The notes: generated by a model not told the origin, from the sequence alone. Shown: positions 26,467-35,166, counted from the stretch's first letter. The stretch is DNA of 59,303 nt from Pedobacter sp. ASV28 (GCF_016428855.1 NZ_JAELTN010000031.1:1-59303), one strand, 5' to 3'. Program-made: numbers and translations.

Positions 26467-27651
26467 ATGATAAAACAATATAGAGCAGCGTTTAATGCCA
26501 ATTTCAGCACCAAAAAGTACCATCTGTTTTTGGCTCAGCTAGCGAATAGCTATCCTGAAATTACCTTTAGGGTTGCCGAATCCCCAATCTTTATTCCAAA
26601 AGAATTGAAAGATAAGTTGATCCATGCTGGCAATGAAATCATTTCACTGATCAAAAAAGCTGATTTTAAGGCGCTCACCCAAGCTTCCATTCCCAAAACC
26701 TGGAATGTGCCAAACGAAAATGCCCATCCGCATTTCCTTACTTTCGATTTTGGTCTCTGTAAAAACGAAGAAAATGAAGTAGAACCTATGCTCATCGAAA
26801 TGCAGGGCTTTCCATCGCTGTACGGCTTTCAATCTCATTTGGCAAAAAACTACAAAACAGGCTATGCGCTAGAGGAAAAGCTTAGCCCTTACTTTAATGG
26901 ACTTACAGAAGAAACCTACTTCGATCTCCTTAAACGGGTAATTGTGGGTAATCATTCGCCTAAACAGGTCGTTTTGATGGACATTGATGCACCTCATCAA
27001 AAAACAGCTATCGATTTCTTTGTGACTGCAAAAAAATTGGGCATTAAAATCTTATCCTTAACAGACATTAAAAAAGAAGGCCAAAAACTCTTTTATACCG
27101 AAGCAGGCGAGCGCATTCAGATTAAGCGGATTTACAACCGTTTAATATTTGATGAAATTGCCGAAAACACACAGATATTTGAACAGAGCTTTGATCCGAG
27201 AGCAACACTTGATATTGAATGGATTACACATCCTAATTGGTTCTATCGCATCAGCAAATACACCATACCTTTTCTAAAAAGCAAATTTGTACCCGAAACT
27301 AGATTTCTAAATCAAGTTGAGGCAGTTCCTTCAGACTTGGAAAATTATGTATTAAAGCCCCTGTTTTCATTTGCAGGTATGGGCGTGATTATTGATGTAA
27401 ATGAAAGTGATATTACCGCCATAAAAGATCCTGAAAATTGGATTTTACAGCGAAAAGTAACCTACGAGCCTGTAGTACAGGCGCCAGATGGAGGTATAAA
27501 AGCGGAAATACGCTTGATGTACCTCTGGCCAGATGGCGAAGAGCCACAGCTTTGCATTAACTTAGCCAGGTTAAGTCGGGGTAAAATGATTGGCGTACGC
27601 TACAACGCAGATTTTGACTGGGTTGGTGGTACCGTTGGATTAATGGAGTAA
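26467..27651 (+). CDS. ATP-grasp-like protein, last gene of the ligase cluster
   Basis: 394 residues from ATG 26467 (an upstream in-frame TTG exists). I do not know an assigned function. The C-terminal half looks like an ATP-grasp fold: YVLKPLFSFAGMGVIID for the nucleotide Lys and Gly loop, NWILQRKVTYEPVV, and RLMYLWPDGEEPQLCINLARLS for the metal-binding end. The N-terminal half has EMQGFPSLYGFQ and VLMDIDAPHQKTAID. This resembles glutathionylspermidine-synthase-like or circularly permuted ATP-grasp proteins. Its place at the end of the operon suggests it adds a further amine or amino acid. Confidence 0.75.
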   Translation: MIKQYRAAFNANFSTKKYHLFLAQLANSYPEITFRVAESPIFIPKELKDKLIHAGNEIISLIKKADFKALTQASIPKTWNVPNENAHPHFLTFDFGLCKNEENEVEPMLIEMQGFPSLYGFQSHLAKNYKTGYALEEKLSPYFNGLTEETYFDLLKRVIVGNHSPKQVVLMDIDAPHQKTAIDFFVTAKKLGIKILSLTDIKKEGQKLFYTEAGERIQIKRIYNRLIFDEIAENTQIFEQSFDPRATLDIEWITHPNWFYRISKYTIPFLKSKFVPETRFLNQVEAVPSDLENYVLKPLFSFAGMGVIIDVNESDITAIKDPENWILQRKVTYEPVVQAPDGGIKAEIRLMYLWPDGEEPQLCINLARLSRGKMIGVRYNADFDWVGGTVGLME

Positions 27652-27668
27652 ATATTCCGCTTTTCGTC

Positions 27669-27689
27669 ATGCTGAACTCGTTTCAGCAT
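27669..27689. repeat. Hairpin repeat after the ligase cluster
   Basis: ATGCTGAA and TTCAGCAT flank a 5-base loop (CTCGT). The sequence CGTCATGCTGAA...TTCAGCAT is of the type seen as dispersed intergenic repeats in Bacteroidota, and may also act as a weak terminator or mRNA 3' end. Confidence 0.6.
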
Positions 27690-27745
27690 TTACTTTAAGA
27701 ACCTACAATTTTACATTAATCTGAAACCCAGCCTCTAAATAATCC

Positions 27746-27753
27746 TAACTTTG
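27746..27753 (+). promoter_or_regulatory. Candidate Bacteroidota -7 promoter element (TAACTTTG)
   Basis: TAACTTTG matches the TAnnTTTG -7 consensus and lies four bases before the ATG at 27758, which would give a very short leader. No clear -33 TTTG was found. Confidence 0.4.
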
Positions 27754-27757
27754 CACT

Positions 27758-27919
27758 ATGGATATTCAGTTCATACTCATGATCATCATTTTTCTAGCCG
27801 CATTATTTTATGTGGGACGGATGATCTACCGTGCTATTTCCCCCAAAAAGGGTTCCTGCGCTACTGGATGTGGCAAGTGCGCTGCTAGTTTCGATCAAAT
27901 TCCCGATCTTAAGAAATAA
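27758..27919 (+). CDS. FeoB-associated Cys-rich small membrane protein
   Basis: 53 residues, ATG 27758 to TAA 27917-27919. One N-terminal membrane helix (MDIQFILMIIIFLAALFYV) is followed by a basic linker and a cysteine cluster (GSCATGCGKCAAS, three Cys) and the end IPDLKK. This is the form of the small FeoB-associated proteins of Bacteroidota. No feoB lies in the window. The regulator gene starts five bases later, so they are probably co-transcribed. Confidence 0.8.
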   Translation: MDIQFILMIIIFLAALFYVGRMIYRAISPKKGSCATGCGKCAASFDQIPDLKK

Positions 27920-27923
27920 ATTA

Positions 27924-28511
27924 ATGCTAGAAAAATTTCAGTCCTATCTTAAACAACGTTTAGCCATAACCGACGAACAGGCACAAGAAGCCACCAGTTG
28001 TTTACAGACCAAGCAATTTAAAAAGGGCAGTATTCTATTAAGACCTGGCGATTTAAGATCCGAAAACTACTTTATTAACGAAGGCTTGCTGCGTTGTTTT
28101 TCTATAGACGAAAAGGGCAAGGAACATATTATTCAGTTTGCTCCCGAAAATTGGATGATTTCGGAACGCAATAGCTCTGTTTTCAAAGAACCTTCCATAT
28201 TTTTTATTGATGCCATAGAAAACACAGAGGCACTAATTGTACCAAGCCATTTTTTTGTAGACATCCAAAAGCTTGTTCCGCATATTCTAGAATTAAATAT
28301 TCTGATGTTGCATAACTCCATCAGGTTTATGCAGAAAAGAATCAATATGTTATTAAGCGCTACGGCCGAGGAGCGCTATCTCGATTTCATTAAACTTTAT
28401 CCCAACTTAACCCTCCGGGTACCACAATGGATGATTGCCTCTTATTTAGGTATCACACCAGAATCGCTTAGCCGTGTCCGTAAAGACCTGGCCAAAAAGC
28501 ATTTTCGCTAA
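27924..28511 (+). CDS. Crp/Fnr-family transcriptional regulator
   Basis: 195 residues from ATG 27924; a longer frame from 27831 would overlap the FeoB-associated gene and is rejected. The cyclic-nucleotide-binding-like beta-roll covers residues ~25-115 (FKKGSILLRPGDLRSENYFI, GLLRCFSIDEKGKE), then a long dimerisation helix and a C-terminal winged helix (VPQWMIASYLGITPESLSR, VRKDLAKK). No Fnr-type Cys cluster is present, so it is not an iron-sulfur sensor. Confidence 0.92.
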   Translation: MLEKFQSYLKQRLAITDEQAQEATSCLQTKQFKKGSILLRPGDLRSENYFINEGLLRCFSIDEKGKEHIIQFAPENWMISERNSSVFKEPSIFFIDAIENTEALIVPSHFFVDIQKLVPHILELNILMLHNSIRFMQKRINMLLSATAEERYLDFIKLYPNLTLRVPQWMIASYLGITPESLSRVRKDLAKKHFR

Positions 28512-28631
28512 AACTGGTCAATTGTTTAAACCGTTGACTTGGTTAGCTGATCCCATCCAACTCAAAGAACAAATAAACTAAATCATTACTTAACATACAT
28601 CAATAATAGTTGAACATAGCTGTGGTAATTT

Positions 28632-28651
28632 TGTTGTATAAGTTTACAACA
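28632..28651. promoter_or_regulatory. Dyad operator upstream of yceI (Crp/Fnr-like geometry)
   Basis: TGTTGTA-N6-TACAACA is a perfect 7-base inverted repeat ending 15 bases before the yceI ATG. The 6-base spacer is that of Crp/Fnr boxes, and a Crp/Fnr gene lies directly upstream; a MarR-type operator is the alternative. Confidence 0.55.
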
Positions 28652-28666
28652 TAAAAATTAAATATT

Positions 28667-29197
28667 ATGGCAACAACAAAATGGGCACTAGACCCAACCC
28701 ACAGCGAACTACAATTTAAGGTTAAGCATTTAATGATTACTACCGTAACTGGAAGTATCAAATCTTTCAGTGCAGAATTAACTTCAGAAGGTGATGATTT
28801 TAGCAATGCGACCATTACCTTTTCTGGTGATATGAATTCTATCGATACTGGAAACACCGATAGAGATAACCACTTAAAAAGCGGAGATTTCTTTGAAGCT
28901 GAAAAATATCCAACCATCAATTTTAAATCTACTTCGGTTGAGAAAGATGGTAGTGATTACCTTGTAAAAGGAGATTTAACAATTAAAGATATCACCAAAG
29001 CCATAAAATTAAATGCGGAGTTTGGTGGGATTGCAACAGACCCTTGGGGAAATACCAAAGCTGGTTTTACCATAAGCGGCAAAATTAATCGTACAGAATT
29101 TGGCTTAACCTGGAATGCTGCTTTAGAAACCGGAGGTGTGATGGTTAGTGAAGAAGTGAAAATTTTGGGCGAGCTACAGTTTGTAAAACAAGCTTAA
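28667..29197 (+). CDS. YceI-family lipid-binding protein (cytoplasmic form)
   Basis: 176 residues without a signal peptide. The YceI lipocalin-like barrel is clear: KWALDPTHSELQFKVKHLMI, SFSAELTSEGDDF, NHLKSGDFFEAEKYPTINF and GFTISGKINRTEFGLTW. Members bind polyprenoid or similar lipids. A dyad operator precedes the gene, and pirin follows after 29 bases. Confidence 0.95.
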   Translation: MATTKWALDPTHSELQFKVKHLMITTVTGSIKSFSAELTSEGDDFSNATITFSGDMNSIDTGNTDRDNHLKSGDFFEAEKYPTINFKSTSVEKDGSDYLVKGDLTIKDITKAIKLNAEFGGIATDPWGNTKAGFTISGKINRTEFGLTWNAALETGGVMVSEEVKILGELQFVKQA

Positions 29198-29226
29198 CAG
29201 CCAATAAAAATAGAAAGGAGGCAAAA

Positions 29227-30102
29227 ATGCCTACAACATTTAAACAGATTGCTGCGATCCTGAATCCGCCTGCTCCACATATGGTAGGAGATGGGTTCAG
29301 GGTACACAATTTTTTCCCAAGCGGATATAAGATCAACATGGATCCATTTTATCTGCTTGATTATAATGCAAAAATCGAGTTTTCGGCACGAAAACATCCC
29401 CGTGGCGTTGGTGTTCACCCGCACCGAGGTTTTGAAACCGTAACCATTGCTTATCATGGGGCAGTAGCACATCATGATAGCGCAGGCAATAGCGGAGTTA
29501 TTAACCCAGGAGATATACAATGGATGACAGCGGCAAGTGGCATTCTTCACAAAGAATATCATGAAGAAAGGTACAGCCAAAAAGGTGGTCCATTTCAAAT
29601 GGTACAGCTGTGGGTCAACTTACCCGCCAAATACAAAATGACTGCACCAAAATACCAAGCCATTGAACATGCTAATATTGCCACCTTCAAATTAGCTGAA
29701 GATAGTGGGGTGATAGAAGTAATTGCAGGAAATTATCAGAGTGTTAAGGGAAGTGCATTCACCTATACGCCTATAGAGCTGTACAATATCAGATTAAAGG
29801 CCAATGGTAAAGCTGTACTGAATACACCAGAGCATTATAACACGGCAATGATCGTCATTGAAGGTTCGATAACGATCAATGATACCGAAAAGATAGACAC
29901 CAACCAAATGGTACATTTCAACCATACGGGCACTCAAATAGATATAGGGTCCAATGAAGAAGCCATTGTACTTTTTTTATCTGGAGCACCAATTAATGAA
30001 CCTATAGCACAATATGGGCCATTCTTAATGAATAAACCAGAAGAGTTGGAACAAGCCATTGAAGATTATAACACCGGAAAGTTCGGTTATCTGGAAGAGT
30101 AA
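29227..30102 (+). CDS. Pirin-family protein
   Basis: 291 residues. The bicupin metal site is present in the first barrel: HPHRGFETVT (two His), a His in YHGAVAHHDS and HKEYHEE (His/Glu). The second barrel begins about residue 180 (YNIRLKANGKAVL). Bacterial pirins may act as quercetinases or redox-linked regulators. A strong AAGGAGG ribosome-binding site lies five bases before the ATG, uncommon in Bacteroidota. Probably transcribed with yceI. Confidence 0.94.
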   Translation: MPTTFKQIAAILNPPAPHMVGDGFRVHNFFPSGYKINMDPFYLLDYNAKIEFSARKHPRGVGVHPHRGFETVTIAYHGAVAHHDSAGNSGVINPGDIQWMTAASGILHKEYHEERYSQKGGPFQMVQLWVNLPAKYKMTAPKYQAIEHANIATFKLAEDSGVIEVIAGNYQSVKGSAFTYTPIELYNIRLKANGKAVLNTPEHYNTAMIVIEGSITINDTEKIDTNQMVHFNHTGTQIDIGSNEEAIVLFLSGAPINEPIAQYGPFLMNKPEELEQAIEDYNTGKFGYLEE

Positions 30103-30176
30103 ACCAGTTATGGTTATGAGTTGCAAATTATGGACGATGGAATTTAGACCACCTCTTAACCTGTAACTCATAACCT

Positions 30177-30659
30177 TTAACCAAGCTTCTCAATCAAACA
30201 AACGGCATAGGCCACTACACCTTCTTCCCTACCAATAAATCCCATCTGTTCATTCGTTGTGGCTTTGATCGAAATATCATCTATAGAAATACCAATAGCT
30301 TCTGCTATATTCTGTTGCATCTGAGGAATGTATGGGTTAATCTTGGGCGCCTCTAAACAAAGCATGGCATCTATGTTCCCCACTTCAAATCCTTTTTCTT
30401 TTAAAAGTTTCATGGTCTCTTGAAGTAAGATGATGCTGCTTATCCCTTTCCATTGCGGGTCCGTATTTTTAAAATGAAAGCCAATATCCCTTAAATTAGC
30501 TGCCCCCAAAAGGGCGTCGCAAATGGCATGTAGCAGTACATCAGCATCAGAATGTCCATAAGCTCCTTTGTAATGAGCCAAATCTACCCCTCCTACCACA
30601 AATGGGTGATTGTCCTTTAGCTGATGAACATCAAAGCCAAAGCCTATCTTAATTCGCAT
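30177..30659 (-). CDS. ispF: 2-C-methyl-D-erythritol 2,4-cyclodiphosphate synthase
   Basis: 160 residues, the standard length. Zinc ligands in FGFDVHQL (Asp10, His12) and His44 in YGHSDADVLLHAICDA; family signatures DIGFHFKNTDP and SIKATTNEQMGFIGREEG are present. It makes the cyclic diphosphate in the non-mevalonate isoprenoid pathway. Lies three bases after porV, likely one transcript. Confidence 0.97.
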   Translation of the reverse strand: MRIKIGFGFDVHQLKDNHPFVVGGVDLAHYKGAYGHSDADVLLHAICDALLGAANLRDIGFHFKNTDPQWKGISSIILLQETMKLLKEKGFEVGNIDAMLCLEAPKINPYIPQMQQNIAEAIGISIDDISIKATTNEQMGFIGREEGVVAYAVCLIEKLG

Positions 30660-30662
30660 TAT

Positions 30663-31823
30663 TTATTTCCCTACACGATCAAAGTTAAACAACAAACTAA
30701 ATCTTAATGTATTTGCCAATGGGCTTTTTTGGGCATTCGCCAATAAATAAGACACATCAAGGTTAAAGATGTTATACTTTAGACCTGCTCCCAATGTAAA
30801 ATACCTTCTATCTCCCTTTTCAGGTGTTTCATAGAAATATCCAGCCCTAACCGCAAATTGCTGGTTATACATATATTCAATACCAGTAGAGATGCTTACT
30901 TCCTTTAATTCTTCGCTAAAACCACCTGGGGCATCGGCAAAAGAGCCAAATATTCCAGAAGGAACAGAACGATTAGGATCCTTACCAGAGATAATATTTC
31001 CATTGGTATCCCTGATCGGTTGTGTGGGAACCATTAGTTTATTAAAATCAAGCGCAAAAGTGAACTGGTTATAATCGTCAATAATAAAAGTGGATGCACC
31101 ACCAAGTTTCATATTGGCAGGTAGAAAAGGTTTCTCTGCTGTTTCTGCATAACTAACTTTTGTCCCTATATTAGAAAGATTTAAACCTGCAGAAAGGATA
31201 GCATCCTTACCGAACATAACAGTTGGTTTTTTAAAAAAAGCGGAAACATCTACAGCTAAAGCTGTACCTGCTTTTTGCTGACTTCCGCTCACCTGACCTG
31301 AAGTTAAATTAGAATAGATAAATCTGGCCGTTGTACCTAATGAAAAGCTCTCTCCAAATTTACGGGCATAGGTTGCATCGAAAGCAAGTTCATTCGGACT
31401 GAAAACGCCTTGCTGTATTTGATTTTCATCAATCAAATCAATTTGCCCTAAGGAGAAGTATCTTAATGAACTTCCGATCACTGTTCTATCGTCAATTTGA
31501 TAGAAACCGCTTAAATAAGCTAAATTGATATCTGGCACCAAACTTTTAAGCCATGGACTATAAGAAAGAGCAAAACCATAGGGCTTATCTAAAAAAGCCA
31601 ATTTCGAAGGATTAATACTCATTGCATTGCCATCGGGCATTACAGCTACTCCAGCTTCACCCATTGCCCCTGCCCTAGCATCGGGGGTAATTAACAGAAA
31701 GGGAACTCCTGGCTGAATACTGTTTGACTGGCTACCATTTGATTGTTGAGCAGAAAGTTTATTTCCAAAAAGTCCCAACATCAAACCAACCACTATAAAT
31801 CCACTCAAGTAGTTTAATCTCAT
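30663..31823 (-). CDS. porV: Type IX secretion outer-membrane protein PorV (LptO)
   Basis: 386 residues from the ATG at 31823 (an alternative start at 31847 adds eight residues). Signal peptide up to KLSAQ; then the barrel with GVPFLLITPDARAGAMGEAG, MSINPSKLAFL, GFALSYSPWLKSLVPDINL and the end TLRFSLLFNFDRVGK, all typical of PorV, a FadL-like barrel that carries T9SS cargo to the sortase PorU. gldJ, another T9SS gene, lies divergently next to it, but porU is not here. Confidence 0.93.
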   Translation of the reverse strand: MRLNYLSGFIVVGLMLGLFGNKLSAQQSNGSQSNSIQPGVPFLLITPDARAGAMGEAGVAVMPDGNAMSINPSKLAFLDKPYGFALSYSPWLKSLVPDINLAYLSGFYQIDDRTVIGSSLRYFSLGQIDLIDENQIQQGVFSPNELAFDATYARKFGESFSLGTTARFIYSNLTSGQVSGSQQKAGTALAVDVSAFFKKPTVMFGKDAILSAGLNLSNIGTKVSYAETAEKPFLPANMKLGGASTFIIDDYNQFTFALDFNKLMVPTQPIRDTNGNIISGKDPNRSVPSGIFGSFADAPGGFSEELKEVSISTGIEYMYNQQFAVRAGYFYETPEKGDRRYFTLGAGLKYNIFNLDVSYLLANAQKSPLANTLRFSLLFNFDRVGK

Positions 31824-32326
31824 TTTATCATCTTTTATATTGCGCAATTTAGTATAGAGTTTGGTAATTTCAAAGTTTATCCCCTACGCTATTGTAATTG
31901 CAACTCAGAACGTAAAAACCCTCACAATATTGCGCCCCACAGTTAAAATCAACGATTTATCTATAAGCTTCCCCATTTTAGGCAACGAACAAAAAGAGTA
32001 TTTTGTCCCAAACCGCCTATCAGAAAGGCAGTTCTGCACTCTTCTTCCTTTGATGAATAATTTCAGCTAATATTTTCAACCACACTCCAAAGAAACCAAA
32101 ATTCTCACTTTGAGAAAAAAATTCCATAGTTTTGAAATAAAAAAAGATATCAACAATAATTAACAAGACGAAACGTTAAGTCTCTTTGAAAGAGACCTTT
32201 CAAACAGCAAAAACGATTGATTTTGGGCTATTGCTTTTATTTAATTAACGATAAATAAAAAAGATTTTTACCTGCTGATATTTTTTTTGTGTAATTTTAA
32301 CTGCTAAAGTGCAATATGTACAATTT
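31824..32326. other. 503-base divergent intergenic region between porV and gldJ
   Basis: Very AT-rich, with no convincing ORF. It must contain the promoters of both T9SS genes, but I could not match a clear TTTG / TAnnTTTG pair on either strand. A short palindromic stretch GTCTCTTTGAAAGAGAC at 32180-32196 (arms GTCTCTTT/AAAGAGAC) is the only marked structure. Confidence 0.5.
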
Positions 32327-33904
32327 ATGAAGAAAATTTACTTATATACATTGCTATCATTATTCGGTACTGGACTTATAAGTTCTTGTAGTTCAAGTAA
32401 GAAAGGGGGATCCGTTTCAGAAAAAACCGGCTATGCTTACAATAAAAGAGAAAACGGAGGTTTTGAGGTAGCAAAAAATTTTAAAAGGGGGCCTGGACCT
32501 GGCTTGGTCGAAATTGAGGGTGGAGAGTTTATAATGGGAGGTAGTGCCATTGACATTCCAGGTCAGGATTTGAGCAGCTATAACTATAAGAGAGAAGTTA
32601 CCGTAACTTCATTTTATATGGATGAAACCGAAGTATCAAATACCGATTGGCTAGAATACCTACATTGGATCAAAACAACTTTTCCTCCTGCTGGAAGTGC
32701 TCAAAATGCAGAATATTATTATAGTGCATTACCCGATACGCTGGTATGGCGTAGACCTTTGTCATATAATGAGCCCTATGTAAATAATTATTTAAGACAT
32801 CCAGCTTATCAGGATTACCCTGTAGTAGGTGTAAGTTGGGTACAGGCCAATGATTATTGTTCTTGGCGTACAGACAGGGTGAACGAGTTTCTTTTAAGAG
32901 AAAGAGGTTATATGACTTCTTTCAAAGACAAAGGTAAACCTGCCGGAAAAGGTACCACTACAGCAGCTCCTGCAAGCGGCGAACCTTTCAATACTGAAAT
33001 CTACCTAAACGGTCAGATTAAGGATTTAGGCAAAAAAGCACCTCAAGATTTAAGCAAAGACGCAAAAGGAAAAGATAATAAAAGAAATGTTAGACTAGAA
33101 GATGGTGTAATTCTTCAGCCTTATCGCCTTCCAACTGAAGCAGAGTGGGAATATGCGGCATTAGGCTTAATAGGCAATACCCAATATGCAAACATCAACG
33201 AAAAGAAAATCTATCCTTGGAATGGCCTAGGCATTACTTCTCCGAAAAAATCAACGAGAGGAATGATATTGGCCAACTTTAAAAGGGGCAAGGGCGATTA
33301 TATGGGGGTTGGAGGCTCTTTGAATGATAAAGGAAGTATTACCCAACCCGTTAGAAGCTTTGTTCCAAATGATTTTGGTTTATACAACATGGCCGGAAAT
33401 GTGAACGAATGGGTAGCAGATGTTTACCGACCAGGTACATTTGAAGCTACGGAAGGATTAAATCCTTACAGGGGTAATGAATACCAAAATAAAGATAGAG
33501 ACCCTCAAACAGGAGAGTTAAAGAAAGATCCTAATGGTAGAGGTACTCCAGTGATGAAACCTGCTATTTCTGGCGTTAAACAAACCTGGACTGAGTTACA
33601 AGCTGCCACCGTACCTGGTAATGGAAACTACAAACCCGATCAAAGAGGTTATAGAGATGAGCAAAACAATCTGGCTGGTGAAATTACCTTAGTCAATGAC
33701 AAATCTAGGGTATATAAGGGCGGTTCTTGGGATGATCAGGCCATGTGGTTAAATCCTGCTGCAAGAAGGTTCTTACAAGAAGATGAATCAACCGCAGATA
33801 TTGGTTTCCGCTGTGCCATGACCATGCTTGGGGCACCAGAGGTAAAATCTGCCGGTAAACCTCAATTCAAGAGTAAAGCTGCAAAACCATTTAAATCTAA
33901 ATAA
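32327..33904 (+). CDS. gldJ: Gliding motility / T9SS lipoprotein GldJ
   Basis: 525 residues from ATG 32327; the frame opens 6 codons earlier with GTG. Lipoprotein signal with lipobox LISSC (Cys21). The mature protein is a formylglycine-generating-enzyme/sulfatase-modifying-factor fold: EIEGGEFIMGGS, YMDETEVSNTDWLEYL, YRLPTEAEWEYAA, GLYNMAGNVNEWVADVYR and VYKGGSWDDQA. GldJ is part of the outer-membrane side of the gliding/T9SS machine with GldK-like proteins. Followed by a perfect hairpin terminator. Confidence 0.93.
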   Translation: MKKIYLYTLLSLFGTGLISSCSSSKKGGSVSEKTGYAYNKRENGGFEVAKNFKRGPGPGLVEIEGGEFIMGGSAIDIPGQDLSSYNYKREVTVTSFYMDETEVSNTDWLEYLHWIKTTFPPAGSAQNAEYYYSALPDTLVWRRPLSYNEPYVNNYLRHPAYQDYPVVGVSWVQANDYCSWRTDRVNEFLLRERGYMTSFKDKGKPAGKGTTTAAPASGEPFNTEIYLNGQIKDLGKKAPQDLSKDAKGKDNKRNVRLEDGVILQPYRLPTEAEWEYAALGLIGNTQYANINEKKIYPWNGLGITSPKKSTRGMILANFKRGKGDYMGVGGSLNDKGSITQPVRSFVPNDFGLYNMAGNVNEWVADVYRPGTFEATEGLNPYRGNEYQNKDRDPQTGELKKDPNGRGTPVMKPAISGVKQTWTELQAATVPGNGNYKPDQRGYRDEQNNLAGEITLVNDKSRVYKGGSWDDQAMWLNPAARRFLQEDESTADIGFRCAMTMLGAPEVKSAGKPQFKSKAAKPFKSK

Positions 33905-33920
33905 AAAAATAAGATTCCAT

Positions 33921-33954
33921 AAAAAAAGCGCAGTGTTAACACTGCGCTTTTTTT
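33921..33954. terminator. Perfect 34-base palindromic bidirectional terminator
   Basis: AAAAAAAGCGCAGTGTT followed directly by its exact reverse complement gives a strong stem with A and T tracts on each side. It sits between the convergent gldJ and biotin-carrier genes. Confidence 0.92.
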
Positions 33955-33958
33955 ATGG

Positions 33959-34459
33959 TCAAGAGAACCGAATTAACAACGTATTCTTTTCTATTTTATC
34001 CCCTTGTTTAACCTCTATACGCTGAACAAGCCCATCTGTTGGCGACTTTATGATATTTTCCATTTTCATGGCTTCCAATATAAGCAGGCTATCTCCCTTT
34101 TTTACCTCATCACCCTGCTTTACCAATATATTTAACACCAAACCAGGCATAGGGGCTTTTACCTGAAGCACCTTACTACCAGAAAGGTTGTCCATTCCCA
34201 ACTGTTTCAGAAGCAGGTCTAATTGACTTCGAATAGCAACATGATAGGTGTTTCCATTTACTTTGATCTTAGCGGTTTTCTCAACCTTGTCAAGATCAAC
34301 CAGCTCTAGCTTAAATGATCTATTCTGATACAGTATATGTCTTGTATTAACATCGATATCCAATTGATCAAATATGACTTCCTTATCATTTACCGTAATG
34401 AGGTCCCCAATGGTATTAATATCAAAATTATAGATTTCGTTTACCTTTACCTTATTCAT
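33959..34459 (-). CDS. Biotin carboxyl carrier-type protein
   Basis: 166 residues. The C-terminal biotinyl/lipoyl domain (from ~residue 97) carries KAPMPGLVLNILVKQGDEVK and the biotin-accepting Lys132 in LEAMKMENI. The N-terminal ~90 residues are a separate beta-rich segment not found in plain AccB. Probably the carrier subunit of an acyl-CoA or pyruvate/oxaloacetate carboxylase whose other subunits are elsewhere. It is one base away from the DUF4159 gene. Confidence 0.9.
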   Translation of the reverse strand: MNKVKVNEIYNFDINTIGDLITVNDKEVIFDQLDIDVNTRHILYQNRSFKLELVDLDKVEKTAKIKVNGNTYHVAIRSQLDLLLKQLGMDNLSGSKVLQVKAPMPGLVLNILVKQGDEVKKGDSLLILEAMKMENIIKSPTDGLVQRIEVKQGDKIEKNTLLIRFS

Positions 34460-34460
34460 A

Positions 34461-35156
34461 TCAATTTGTTAAAGCATATTGTATTAAGTTGGCACCCATT
34501 TTAAGCGCATTACTTCTACTTTCTTGCGTGTCTGAAGGGTAAGTCCCAAAATCTTCCCATCCATTGCCAAGATCGCATTCATAAGTATAATAACACACTA
34601 TCCTACCTTTATAGATCAAGGCAAAACCCTGCGGCCGCTTTCCATCATGTTCATGAATTTTAGGCAAACCATTGGGGAATTTATATTTTTGATTATAAAT
34701 CTTATGGTTGGAGGGCAATTCTACAAAGCTAAGCTCAGGAAATACTTTTTTCATTTGCGGCCTAATAAACTTATCCAGTCCATAATTATCATCAATATGA
34801 AGAAAACCTCCATTCATAAGATATTTTCTCAAATTGGCTGCCTCCTGCTCGTTAAAAACAATATTCCCATGCCCAGTCATATACACAAAAGGATAACTGA
34901 ACAATGCCGAACTTCCAACCTCGACAATGCCCTCATCAGGTGAAAAATTGGTGGAAAGATTCTGGTTACAGAAAGTGATCAAGTTAGGAAGCGCAGTTCT
35001 ATTGGCATACCAATCTCCCCCTCCATTATACTTAAGTTTACCCATTTTATAAGTTGGCGCAGCACTGAAAGCTAAAAAGACAAAAGACAAAAGAATAAGT
35101 AGAAAACAATAAGGGCGAAACAGCCTCAAAAAGACAGTTTTATTTTTTCGTCTCAT
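34461..35156 (-). CDS. DUF4159 protein
   Basis: 231 residues from ATG 35156, where a signal/membrane helix begins (CFLLILLSFVFLAFSA); a longer frame to 35222 would overlap rsmE. The domain shows GGGDWYANRTALPNLI, YPFVYMTGHGNIVF, GGFLHIDDNYGLD and ALIYKGRIVCYYTYECDLGNGW, as in DUF4159, which has a ThuA/GATase-like fold. Function unknown; likely anchored and facing the periplasm. Confidence 0.88.
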   Translation of the reverse strand: MRRKNKTVFLRLFRPYCFLLILLSFVFLAFSAAPTYKMGKLKYNGGGDWYANRTALPNLITFCNQNLSTNFSPDEGIVEVGSSALFSYPFVYMTGHGNIVFNEQEAANLRKYLMNGGFLHIDDNYGLDKFIRPQMKKVFPELSFVELPSNHKIYNQKYKFPNGLPKIHEHDGKRPQGFALIYKGRIVCYYTYECDLGNGWEDFGTYPSDTQESRSNALKMGANLIQYALTN

Positions 35157-35166
35157 GAAAGCTCGC

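Noticed and set aside
27831..27923. Longer start for the Crp/Fnr gene
   Set aside because: It would overlap the 53-residue FeoB-associated gene in another frame, whose membrane helix and Cys cluster are convincing; the inner ATG fits family length.
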